Assembly: GCF_029227915.1 (NCBI RefSeq)
Contig: NC_079888.1
Span: forward strand, 24,346,001 to 24,410,000
From: Hydractinia symbiolongicarpus
Taxonomy: Eukaryota; Cnidaria; Hydrozoa; Anthoathecata; Hydractiniidae
Length of the DNA: 64,000 nucleotides
Direction: 5' to 3'
The translations under genes were made by a program, and so were the position numbers. The notes beneath the pieces were generated by a model. The model made no database searches and was not told the origin of the DNA. It saw only the letters and a list, made by a program, of their open reading frames with translations. This document shows, piece by piece, positions 11,501 through 23,671 of the stretch. Within the stretch, counting starts at the first letter, position 1. Every line of letters starts with the position of its first letter.

Positions 11501-14500
11501 CGCATGAGACTTGTAGTTTTCAAAAATGTTTTTATTTTTGATGAGACGCTGAATAAAAGCAGTTTCATCGCCGGCAAACGAAAATCCGCGATTTCCCGTA
11601 AATCCCGGACTCGGCCCGTATAGTCAAAAGTATACAAAGAAAGTACCCAGGGAGTAGACTCATTTCCCGAACGATTTTTTAAATTACTTTTTCACCACTA
11701 AAACGCATGAGACTTGTAGTTTTCAAAAATGTTTTTATTTTGATGAGACGCTGAATAAAAGAAGTTTAATCGCCGGCAAACGAAAACCCGCGATTTCCCG
11801 TAAATCCCGGCTTGGCCCGTATAGTCAAAAGTATACAAAGAAAGTACCCAGGGAGTAAACTTATTTCCCGAACGATTTTTTAAATTATTTTTTCACCACT
11901 AAAACGCATGAGACTTGTAGTTTTCAAAAATGTTTTCATTTTTGATGAGACGCTGAATAAAAGCAGTTTCATCGCCGGCAAACGAAAATCCGCGATTTCC
12001 CGTAAATCCCGGACTCGGCCCGTATAGTCAAAAGTATACAAAGAAAGTACCCAGGGAGTAAACTCATTTCCCGAACGATTTTTTAAATTACTTTTTCACC
12101 ACTAAAACGCATGAGACTTGTAGTTGTCAAAAATGTTTTCATTTTTGATGAGACGCTTAATGAAAGAGGTTTAATCGCCGGCAAACGAAATCCGGCGTTT
12201 TCCCGTAAATCTGGGGCTTGGCCCGTATAGTCGAATGTATACAAAGAAAGTACCCAGGGAGTAAACTCATTTCCCGAACGATTTTTTAAATTTTTTTTTC
12301 ATCACTAAAACGCATGAGACTTGTAGTTTTCAAAAATGTTTTCATTTTTGATGAGAGGCTTAATGAAAGAGGTTTAATCGCCGGAAAACGAAAACCCGCG
12401 ATTTCCTGTAAATCCCGGGCTTGGCCCGTATAGTTGAATGTATACAAAGAAAGTACCCTGTGAGTAAACTCATTTCCAGAACGATTTTTTAAATTATTTT
12501 TTCACCACTAAAACGCATAAGACTTGTAGGTTTTAAAAATGTTTTCATTTTTGATGAGACGCTGAATAAAAGAAGTTTAATCGCCGGCAAACGAAAACCC
12601 GCGATTTCCCGTAAATCCCGGCTTGGCCCGTATAGTCAAAAGTATACAAAGAAAGTACCCAGGGAGTAAACTCATTTCCCGAACGATTTTTTAAATTACA
12701 TTTTCACCACTAAAACGCATGAGACTTTTAGTTTTCAAAAATGTTTTCATTTTTGATGAGACGCTGAATAAAAGAAGTTTAATCGCCGGCAAACGAAAAC
12801 CCGCGATTTCCCGTAAATCCCGGCTTGGCCCGTATAGTCAAAAGTATACAAAGAAAGTACCCAGGGAGTAAACTCATTTCGCGAACGTTTTTTTAAATTA
12901 TTTTTTCACCACTAAAACGCATGAGACTTGTAGTTTTCAAAAATGTTTTCATTTTTGATGAGACGCTGAATAAAAGCAGTTTAATCGCCGGCAAACGAAA
13001 ACCCGCGATTTCCCGTAAATCCCGGCTTGGCCCGTATAGTCCAAAGTATACAAAGAAAGTACCCAGGGAGTAAACTCATTTTCCGAACAATTTTTTAAAT
13101 TATTTTTTCACCACTAAAACGCATGAGACTTGTAGTTTTCAAATATGTTTTCATTTTTGATGAGACGCTGAATAAAAGCAGTTTAATCGCCGGCAAACGA
13201 AAACCTGCGATTTCCCTAAATCCCGGGCTTGGCCCGTATAGTCGAATGTATACAAAGAAAGTACCCTGTGAGTAAACTCATTTCCAGAACGATTTTTTAA
13301 ATTATTTTTTCACCACTAAAACGCATAAGACTTGTAGTTTTTAAAAATGTTTTCATTTTTGATGAGACGCTGAATAAAAGAAGTTTAATCGCCGGAAAAC
13401 GAAAACCCGCGATTTCCCGTAAATCCCGGGCTTGGCCCGTATAGTCGAATGTATACAAAGAAAGTACCGTGTGAGTAAACTCATTTCCAGAACGATTTTT
13501 TAAATTATTTTTTCACCACTAAAACGCATAAGACTTGTAGTTTTTAAAAATGTTTTCATTTTTGATGAGACGCTGAATAAAAGAAGTTTAATCGCCGGCA
13601 AACGAAAACCCGTGATTTCCCGTAAATCCCGGCTTAGCCCGTATAGTCAAAAGTATACAAAGAAAATACCCAGGGAGTAAACTCATTTCCCGAACGATTT
13701 TTTAAATTATTTTTTCACCACTAAAACGCATGAGACTTGTAGTTTTCAAAAATGTTTTCATTTTTGATGAGACGCTGAATAAAAGAAGTTTAATCGCCGG
13801 CAAACGAAAACCCGCGATTTCCCGTAAATCCCGGGCTTGGCACGTATAGTCCAATGTATACAATGAAAGTACCCAGGGAGTAAACTCATTTCCCGAACGA
13901 TTTTTTAAATTTTTTTTTCACCACTAAAACGCATGAGACTTGTAGTTTTCAAAAATGTTTTCATTTTTGATGAGACGCTGAATAAAAGAAGTTTAATCGC
14001 CGGCAAACGAAAACCCGCGATTTCCCGTAAATCCCGGGCTTGGCACGTATAGTCCAATGTATACAAAGAAAGTACCCAGGGAGTAAACTCATTTCCCGAA
14101 CGATTTTTTAAATTTTTTTTCACCACTAAAACGCATGAGACTTGTAGTTTTCAAAAATGTTTTCATTTTTGATGAGACGCTGAATAAAAGAAGTTTAATC
14201 GCCGGCAAACGAAAATCCGCGATTTCCCGTAAATCCCGGCTTGGCCCGTATAGTCAAAAGTATACAAAGAAAGTACCCAGAAAGTAAACTCATTTCCCGA
14301 ACGATTTTTTAAATTATTTTTTCACCACTAAAACGCATGAGACTTGTAGTTGTCAAAAATGTTTTCATTTTTGATGAGACGCTTAATGAAAGAGGTTTAA
14401 TCGCTGGAAAACGAAAACCCGCGATTTCCTGTAAATCCCGGGCTTGGCCCGTATAGTTGAATGTATACAAAGAAAGTACCCAGTGAGTAAACTCATTTCC

Positions 14501-17500
14501 AGAACGATTTTTTAAATTATTTTTTCACCACTAAAACGCATAAGACTTGTAGGTTTTAAAAATGTTTTCATTTTTGATGAGACGCTGAATAAAAGAAGTT
14601 TAATCGCCGGCAAACGAAAACCCGCGATTTCCCGTAAATCCCGGACTCGGCCCGTATAGTCAAAAGTATACAAAGAAAGTACCCAGGGAGTAAACTCATT
14701 TCCCGAACGATTTTTTAAATTACATTTTCACCACTAAAACGCATGAGACTTTTAGTTTTCAAAAATGTTTTCATTTTTGATGAGACGCTGAATAAAAGAA
14801 GTTTAATCGCCGGCAAACGAAAACCCGCGATTTCCCGTAAATCCCGGCTTGGCCCGTATAGTCAAAAGTATACAAAGAAAGTACCCAGGGAGTAAACTCA
14901 TTTCCCGAACGATTTTTTAAATTTTTTTTTCACCACTAAAACGCATGAGACTTGTAGTTTTCAAAAATGTTTTCATTTTTGATGAGAGGCTTAATGAAAG
15001 AGGTTTAATCGCTGGAAAACGAAAACCCGCGATTTCCTGTAAATCCCGGGCTTGGCCCGTATAGTTGAATGTATACAAAGAAAGTACCCAGTGAGTAAAC
15101 TCATTTCCAGAACGATTTTTTAAATTATTTTTTCACCACTAAAACGCATAAGACTTGTAGGTTTTAAAAATGTTTTCATTTTTGATGAGACGCTGAATAA
15201 AAGAAGTTTAATCGCCGGCAAACGAAAACCCGCGATTTCCCGTAAATCCCGGACTCGGCCCGTATAGTCAAAAGTATACAAAGAAAGTACCCAGGGAGTA
15301 AACTCATTTCCCGAACGATTTTTTAAATTACATTTTCACCACTAAAACGCATGAGACTTTTAGTTTTCAAAAATGTTTTCATTTTTGATGAGACGGTGAA
15401 TAAAAGAAGTTTAATCGCCGGCAAACGAAAACCCGCGATTTCCCGTAAATCCCGGCTTGGCCCGTATAGTCAAAAGTATACAAAGAAAGTACCCAGGGAG
15501 TAAACTCATTTCGCGAACGTTTTTTTAAATTATTTTTTCACCACTAAAACGCATGAGACTTGTAGTTGTCAAAAATGTTTTCATTTTTGATGAGACGCTT
15601 AACGAAAGAGGTTTAATCGCCGGCAAACGAAATCCGGCGTTTTCCCGTAAATCCGGGGCTTGGCCCGTATAGTCGAATGTATACAAAGAAAGTATCCTGC
15701 GAGTAAACTCATTTCCAGAACGATTTTTTAAATTATTTTTTCACCACTAAAACGCATAAGACTTGTAGGTTTTAAAAATATTTTCATTTTTGATGAGACG
15801 CTGAATAAAAGAAGTTTAATCGCCGGCAAACGAAAACCCGCGATTTCCCGTAAATCCCGGCTTGGCCCGTATAGTCAAAAGTATACAAAGAAAGTACCCA
15901 GGGAGTAAACTCATTTCCCGAACGATTTTTTAAATTATTTTTTCACCACTAAAACGCATGAGACTTGTAGTTTTCAAAAATGTTTTCATTTTTGATGAGA
16001 CGCTGAATAAAAGAAGTTTAATCGCCGGCAAACGAAAACCCGCGATTTCCCGTAAATCCCGGGCTTGGCACGTATAGTCCAATGTACACAAAGAAAGTAC
16101 CCAGGGAGTAAACTCATTTCCCGAACGATTTTTTAAAATTTTTTTCACCACTAAAACGCATGAGACTTGTAGTTTTCAAAAATGTTTTCATTTTTGATGA
16201 GACGCTGAATAAAAGAAGTTTAATCGCCGGCAAACGAAAATCCGCGATTTCCCGTAAATCCCGGCTTTGCCGGTATAGTCAAAAGTATACAAAGAAAGTA
16301 CCCAGGGAGTAAACTCATTTCCCGAAGGATTTTTTAAATTATTTTTTCACCACTAAAACGCATGAGACTTGTAGTTTTCAAAAATGTTTTCATTTTTGAT
16401 GAGACGCTGAATAAAAGAAGTTTAATCGCCGGCAAACGAAAATCCGCGATTTCCCGTAAATCCCGGCTTGGCCCGTATAGTCAAAAGTATACAAAGAAAG
16501 TACCCAGAGAGTAAACTCATTTCCCGAACGATTTTTTAAATTATTTTTTCACCACTAAAACGCATGAGACTTGTAGTTTTCAAAAATGTTTTCATTTTTG
16601 ATGAGACGCTTAATGAAAGAGGTTTAATCGCCGGCAAACGAAATCCGGCGTTTTCCCGTAAATCCGGGGCTTGGCCCGTATAGTCGAATGTATACAAAGA
16701 AAGTACCCAGGGAGTAAACTCATTTCCTGAACGATTTTTTAAATTTTTTTTTCACCACTAAAACGCATGAGACTTGTAGTTTTCAAAAATGTTTTTATTT
16801 TGATGAGACGCTGAATAAAAGAAGTTTAATCGCCGGCAAACGAAAACCCGCGATTTCCCGTAAATCCCGGCTTGGCCCGTATAGTCAAAAGTATACAAAG
16901 AAAGTACCCAGGGAGTAAACTTATTTCCCGAACGATTTTTTAAATTATTTTTTCACCACTAAAACGCATGAGACTTGTAGTTTTTAAAAATGTTTTCATT
17001 TTTGATGAGACGCTGAATAAAAGCAGTTTCATCGCCGGCAAACGAAAATCCGCGATTTCCCGTAAATCCCGGACTCGGCCCGTATAGTCAAAAGTATACA
17101 AAGAAAGTACCCAGGGAGTAAACTCATTTCCCGAACGATTTTTTAAATTACTTTTTCACCACTAAAACGCATGAGACTTGTAGTTGTCAAAAATGTTTTC
17201 ATTTTTGATGAGACGCTTAATGAAAGAGTTTTAATCGCCGGCAAACGAAATCCGGCGTTTTCCCGTAAATCTGGGGCTTGGCCCGTATAGTCGAATGTAT
17301 ACAAAGAAAGTACCCAGGGAGTAAACTCATTTCCCGAACGATTTTTTAAATTTTTTTTTCATCACTAAAACGCATGAGACTTGTAGTTTTCAAAAATGTT
17401 TTCATTTTTGATGAGAGGCTTAATGAAAGAGGTTTAATCGCCGGAAAACGAAAACCCGCGATTTCCTGTAAATCCCGGGCTTGGCCCGTATAGTTGAATG

Positions 17501-18060
17501 TATACAAAGAAAGTACCCTGTGAGTAAACTCATTTCCAGAACGATTTTTTAAATTATTTTTTCACCACTAAAACGCATAAGACTTGTAGGTTTTAAAAAT
17601 GTTTTCATTTTTGATGAGACGCTGAATAAAAGAAGTTTAATCGCCGGCAAACGAAAACCCGCGATTTCCCGTAAATCCCGGCTTGGCCCGTATAGTCAAA
17701 AGTATACAAAGAAAGTACCCAGGGAGTAAACTCATTTCCCGAACGATTTTTTAAATTACATTTTCACCACTAAAACGCATGAGACTTTTAGTTTTCAAAA
17801 ATGTTTTCATTTTTGATGAGACGCTGAATAAAAGAAGTTTAATCGCCGGCAAACGAAAACCCGCGATTTCCCGTAAATCCCGGCTTGGCCCGTATAGTCA
17901 AAAGTATACAAAGAAAGTACCCAGGGAGTAAACTCATTTCGCGAACGTTTTTTTAAATTATTTTTTCACCACTAAAACGCATGAGACTTGTAGTTTTCAA
18001 AAATGTTTTCATTTTTGATGAGACGCTGAATAAAAGCAGTTTAATCGCCGGCAAACGAAA
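8520..18060 (+). repeat. Higher-order repeat zone B: duplicated segment of about 5 kb
   Basis: The segment from about 8.52 to 13.0 kb is repeated at about 13.58 to 18.06 kb. Shared rare variants include cttagccc (8573 and 13633, offset 5060), tacccagaaa (9011 and 14274, offset 5263), tacccagagag (11037 and 16501, offset 5464), ttattttgat (11331 and 16795, offset 5464) and gcgaacgtt (12881 and 17941, offset 5060). The offset rises by one monomer where the second copy carries an extra monomer near 13.84-14.04 kb, and returns to 5060 because the first copy carries an extra dimer (11331 and 11735). An internal repeat of about 1013 bp (five monomers) is tagged by cgcgaacg at 9641 and 10654. Confidence 0.82.
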
Positions 18061-18139
18061 ACCTGCGATTTCCCTAAATCCCGGACTCGGCCCGTATAGT
18101 CAAAAGTATACAAAGAAAGTACCCAGGGAGTAAACTCAT

Positions 18140-20600
18140 TTCCAGATCGATTTTTTAAATTATTTTTTCACCACTAAAACGCATGAGACTTGTAGTTTTC
18201 AAAATTGTTTTCATTTTTGATGAGACGCTGAATAAAAGAAGTTTAATCGCCGGCAAACGAAAACCCGCGAATTCCCGTAAATCCCGGCTTGGCCCGTATA
18301 GTCAAAAGTATACAAAGAGAGTACCCAGGGAGTAAACTCATTTCCCGAACGGTTTTTTTAAATTATTTTTTCACCACTAAAACGCATGAGATTTGTAGTT
18401 TTCAAAAATGTTTTCATTTTTGATGAGACGCTGAATAAAAGCAGTTTAATCGCCGGCAAACGAAAATCCGCGATTTCCCGTAAATCCCGGACTCGGCCCG
18501 TATAGTCAAAAGTATACAAAGAAAGTACCCAGGGAGTAAACTCATTTCCCGAACGATTTTTTAAATTATTTTTTCACCACTAAAACGCATGAGACTTGTA
18601 GTTGTCAAAAATGTTTTCATTTTTGATGAGACGCTGAATAAAAGCAGTTTAATCGCCGGCAAACGAAAATCCGCGATTTCCCGTAAATCCCGGACTCGGC
18701 CCGTATAGTCAAAAGTATACAAAGAAAGTAACCAGGGAGTAAACTCATTTCCCGAACGATTTTTTAAATTATTTTTTCACCACTAAAACGCATGAGACTT
18801 GTAGTTGTCAAAAATGTTTTCATTTTTGATGAGACGCTTAATGAAAGAGGTTTAATCGCCGGCAAACGAAATCCGGCGTTTTCCCGTAAATCCGGGGCTT
18901 GGCCCGTATAGTCGAATGTATACAAAGAAAGTACCCAGGGAGTAAACTCATTTCCCGAACGATTTTTTAAATTTTTTTTTCACCACTAAAACGCATGAGA
19001 CTTGTAGTTTTCAAAAATGTTTTCATTTTTGATGAGACGCTTAATGAAAGAGGTTTAATCGCCGGAAAACGAAAACCCGCGATTTCCCGTAAATCCCGGG
19101 CTTGGCCGGTATAGTCGAATGTATACAAAGAAAGTACCCTGTGAGTAAACTCATTTCCAGAACGATTTTTTAAATTATTTTTTCACCACTAAAACGCATG
19201 AGACTTGTAGTTTTCAAAAATGTTTTCATTTTTGATGAGACGCTGAATAAAAGCAGTTTAATCGCCGGCAAACGAAAATCCGCGATTACCCGTAAATCCC
19301 GGACTCGGCCCGTATAGTCAAAAGTATACAAAGAAAGTACCCAGGGAGTAAACTCATTTCCAGAACGATTTTTTAAATTATTTTTTCACCACTAAAACGC
19401 ATTTAGTTGTCAAAAATGTTTTCATTTTTGATGAGACGCTGAATAAAAGCAGTTTAATCGCCGGCAAACGAAAATCCGCGATTTCCCGTAAATCCCGGAC
19501 TCGGCCCGTATAGTCAAAAGTATACAAAGAAAGTAACCAGGGAGTAAACTCATTTCCCGAACGATTTTTTAAATTATTTTTTCACCACTAAAACGCATGA
19601 GACTTGTAGTTGTCAAAAATGTTTTCATTTTTGATGAGACGCTTAATGAAAGAGGTTTAATCGCCGGCAAACGAAATCCGGCGTTTTCCCGTAAATCCGG
19701 GGCTTGGCCCGTATAGTCGAATGTATACAAAGAAAGTACCCAGGGAGTAAACTCATTTCCCGAACGATTTTTTAAATTTTTTTTTCACCACTAAAACGCA
19801 TGAGACTTGTAGTTTTCAAAAATGTTTTCATTTTTGATGAGACGCTTAATGAAAGAGGTTTAATCGCCGGAAAACGAAAACCCGCGATTTCCCGTAAATC
19901 CCGGGCTTGGCCGGTATAGTCGAATGTATACAAAGAAAGTACCCTGTGAGTAAACTCATTTCCAGAACGATTTTTTAAATTATTTTTTCACCACTAAAAC
20001 GCATAAGACTTGTAGGTTTTAAAAATGTTTTCATTTTTGATGAGACGCTGAATAAAAGAAGTTTAATCGCCGGCAAACGAAAACCCGCGATTTCCCGTAA
20101 ATCCCGGCTTGGCCCGTATAGTCAAAAGTATACAAAGAAAGTACCCAGGGAGTAAACTCATTTCGCGAACGTTTTTTTAAATTATTTTTTCACCACTAAA
20201 ACGCATGAGACTTGTAGTTTTCAAAAATGTTTTCATTTTTGATGAGACGCTGAATAAAAGCAGTTTAATCGCCGGCAAACGAAAACCTGCGATTTCCCTA
20301 AATCCCGGACTCGGCCCGTATAGTCAAAAGTATACAAAGAAAGTACCCAGGGAGTAAACTCATTTCCAGATCGATTTTTCAAATTATTTTTTCACCACTA
20401 AAACGCATGAGACTTGTAGTTTTCAAAAATGTTTTCATTTTTGATGAGACGCTGAATAAAAGAAGTTTAATCGCCGGCAAACGAAAACCCGCGAATTCCC
20501 GTAAATCCCGGCTTGGCCCGTATAGTCAAAAGTATACAAAGAGAGTACCCAGGGAGTAAACTCATTTCCCGAACGATTTTTTAAATTTTTTTTTCACCAC
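18140..20600 (+). repeat. Higher-order repeat zone C (2224-bp offset)
   Basis: The rare tccagatcga variant occurs at 18141 and 20365, an offset of 2224 bp (about 11 monomers). Inside it, aagtaaccag occurs at 18726 and 19531; the offset of 805 is four monomers less 7 bp. The missing 7 bp correspond to a deletion at about 19400, where gcatgagacttgtagttg has become gcatttagttg. Confidence 0.75.
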
Positions 20601-20699
20601 TAAAACGCATGAGACTTGTAGTTTTCAAAAATGTTTTCATTTTTGATGAGACGCTTAATGAAAGAGGTTTAATCGCCGGAAAACGAAAACCCGCGATTT

Positions 20700-23668
20700 C
20701 CCGTAAATCCCGGGCTTGGCCCGTATAGTCAAAAGTATACAAAGAAAGTACCCAGGAAGTAAACTCATTTCATGAACGATTTTTTAAATTACTTTTTCAC
20801 CACTAAAACGCGTGAGACTTGTAGTTTTTAAAAATGTTTTCATTTTTGATGAGACGCTGAATAAAAGAAGTTTAATCGCCGGCAAACGAAAACCCGCGAT
20901 TTCCCGTAAATCCCGGGCTTGGCCCGTATAGTCAAAAGTATACAAAGAAAGTACCCAGGAAGTAACCTCATTTCCCGAACGATTTTTTAAATTACTTTTT
21001 CACCACTAAAACGCATGAGACTTGTAGTTTTTAAAAATGTTTTCATTTTTGATGAGACGCTGAATAAAAGAAGTTTAATCGCCGGCAAACGAAAACCCGC
21101 GATTTCCCGTAAATCCCGGCTTGGCCCGTATAGTCAAAAGTATACAAAGAAAGTACCCAGGGAGTAAACTCATTTCCCGAACGATTATTTAAATTATTTT
21201 TTCACCACTAAAACGCATGAGACTTGTAGTTTTCAAAAATGTTTTCATTTTTGATGAGACGCTGAATAAAGGCAGTTTAATCGCCGGCAAACGAAAACCT
21301 GCGATTTCCCTAAATCCCGGACTCGGCCCGTATAGTCAAAACTATACAAAGAAAGTACCCAGGGAGTAAACGCATTTCCAGAACGATTTTTTAAATTATT
21401 ATTTCACCACTAAAACGCATAAGACTTGTAGTTTTTAAAAATGTTTTCATTTTTGATGAGACGCTGAATAAAAGCAGTTTAATCGCTGGCAAACGAAAAC
21501 CCGCGATTTCCCGTAAATCCCGGGCTTGGCCCGTATAGTCAAAAGTTTACAAAGAAAGTACCCAGGGAGTAAACTCATTTCCCGAACGATTTTTTATATT
21601 ATTTTTTTACCACTAAACGCATGAGACTTGTAGTTTTCAAAATTATCTTCATATTTGATGGGACGCTGAATAAAAGAAGTTTAATCGCTGGCAAACGAAA
21701 ATCCGCCATTTCCCGTAAATCCCGGACTCGGCCCGTATAGTCAAAAGTATACAAAGAAAGTACCCATGGAGTAAACTCATTTCCCGAACGATTTTTTAAA
21801 TTATTTTTTCACCACTAAAACGCATGAGACTTGTAGTTTTCAAAAATGTTTTCATTTTTGATGAGACGCTGAATAAAATAAGTTTAATCGCCGGCAAACG
21901 AAAACCCGCGATTTCCCGTAAATCCCGGGCTTGGCCCGTATAGTCAAAAGTATACAAAGAAAGTACCCAGGAAGTAAACTCATTTTATGAACGATTTTTT
22001 AAATTACTTTTTCACCACTAAAACGCATGAGACTTGTAGTTTTTAAAAATGTTTTCATTTTTGATGAGACGCTGAATAAAAGAAGTTTAATCGCCGGCAA
22101 ACGAAAACCCGCGATTTCCCGTAAATCCCGGCTTGGCCCGTATAGTCAAAAGTATACAAAGAAAGTACCCAGGGAGTAAACTCATTTCCCGAACGATTTT
22201 TTAAATTATTTTTTCACCACTAAAACGCATGAGACTTGTAGTTTTCAAAAATGTTTTCATTTTTGATGAGACGCTGAATAAAGGCAGTTTAATCGCCGGC
22301 AAACGAAAACCCGCGATTTCCCGTAAATCCCGGGCTTGGCCCGTATAGTCAAAAGTTTACAAAGAAAGTACCCAGGGAGTAAACTCATTTCCCGAACGAT
22401 TTTTTATATTATTTTTTTACCACTAAACGCATGAGACTTGTAGTTTTCAAAAATATTTTCATATTTGATGGGACGCTGAATAAAAGAAGTTTAATCGCCG
22501 GCAAACGAAAATCCGCCATTTCCCGTAAATCCCGGACTCGGCCCGTATAGTCAAAAGTATAAAAAGAAAGTACCCAGGGAGTAAACTCATTTCCCGAACG
22601 ATTTTTTAAATTACTTTTTCACCACTAAAACGCATGAGACTTGTAGTTTTCAAAAATGTTTTCATTTTTGATGAGACGCTGAATAAAAGAAGTTTAATCG
22701 CCGGCAAACGAAAACCTGCGATTTCCCGTAAATCCTGGACTCGGCCCGTATAGTCAAAAGTATACAAAGAAAGTACCCAGGGAGTAAACTCATTTCCAGA
22801 ACGATTTTTTAAATTATTTTTTCACCACTAAAACGCATAAGACTTGTAGTTTTTAAAAATGTTTTCATTTTTGATGAGACGCTGAATAAAAGAAGTTTAA
22901 TCGCCGGCAAACGAAAACCTGCGATTTCCCGTAAATCCTGTACTCGGCCCGTATAGTCAAAAGTATACAAAGAAAGTACCCAGGGAGTAAACTCATTTCC
23001 CAAACGATTTTTTAAATTATTATTTCACCACTAAAGCCCATGAGACTTGTAGTTTTTAAAAATGTTTTCATTTTTGATGAGACGCTGAATAAAAGAAGTT
23101 TATTCGCCGGCAAACGAAAACCTGCGATTTCCCGTAAATCCTGGACTCGGCCCGTATTGTCAAAAGTATACAAAGAAAGTACCCAGGGAGTAAACTCATT
23201 TCCAGAACGATTTTTTAAATTACTTTTTCACCACTAAAACGCATAAGACTTGTAGTTTTTAAAAATGTTTTCATTTTTGATGAGACGCTGAATAAAAGAA
23301 GTTTAATCGCCGGCAAACGAAAACCTGCGATTTCCCGAAAATCCTGGACTCGGCCCGTATAGTCAATAGTATACAAAGAAAGTACCCAGGGAGTAAACTC
23401 ATTTCCCAAACGATTTTTTAAATTATTATTTCACCACTAAAGCCCACGAGACTTGCAGTTTTTAAAAATGTTTTCATTTTTGATGAGACGCTGAATAAAA
23501 AAAGTTTAATCGCCGGCAAACGAAAACCTGCGATTTCCCGAAAATCCTGCACTCGGCTCGTATAGTCAAAAGCATAGAAAGAAAGTACCCAGGGAGTAAA
23601 CTCATTTCCCAAACGATTTTTTAAATTATTTTTTCACCACTAAAACGCATGAGACTTGTAGTTTTCAA
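20700..23668 (+). repeat. Rare-variant block that recurs inverted on the right arm
   Basis: This block holds several unusual monomers. They include the tatatta/ctaaacg/tttgatggg subfamily (21.59 and 22.40 kb), gtttac in place of gtatac (21545 and 22355), atccgccatt (21701 and 22511), a monomer with ataaaaag (22559), and a monomer with atcctgcact plus agcatagaaag (23544-23582). The reverse complements of these appear on the right arm at 47.1-47.7 kb and 59.9-62.3 kb. The block ends abruptly at about 23669. Confidence 0.8.
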
Positions 23669-23671
23669 GAG
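23669..23671. other. Truncated-monomer junction
   Basis: The monomer reads normally through gtagttttcaaga and then jumps straight to gggcttagcccg, losing roughly 85 bp of the usual monomer. It marks the join between the preceding block and the 3.24-kb higher-order repeat that follows. It is probably a recombination breakpoint; a local assembly error is possible. Confidence 0.75.
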
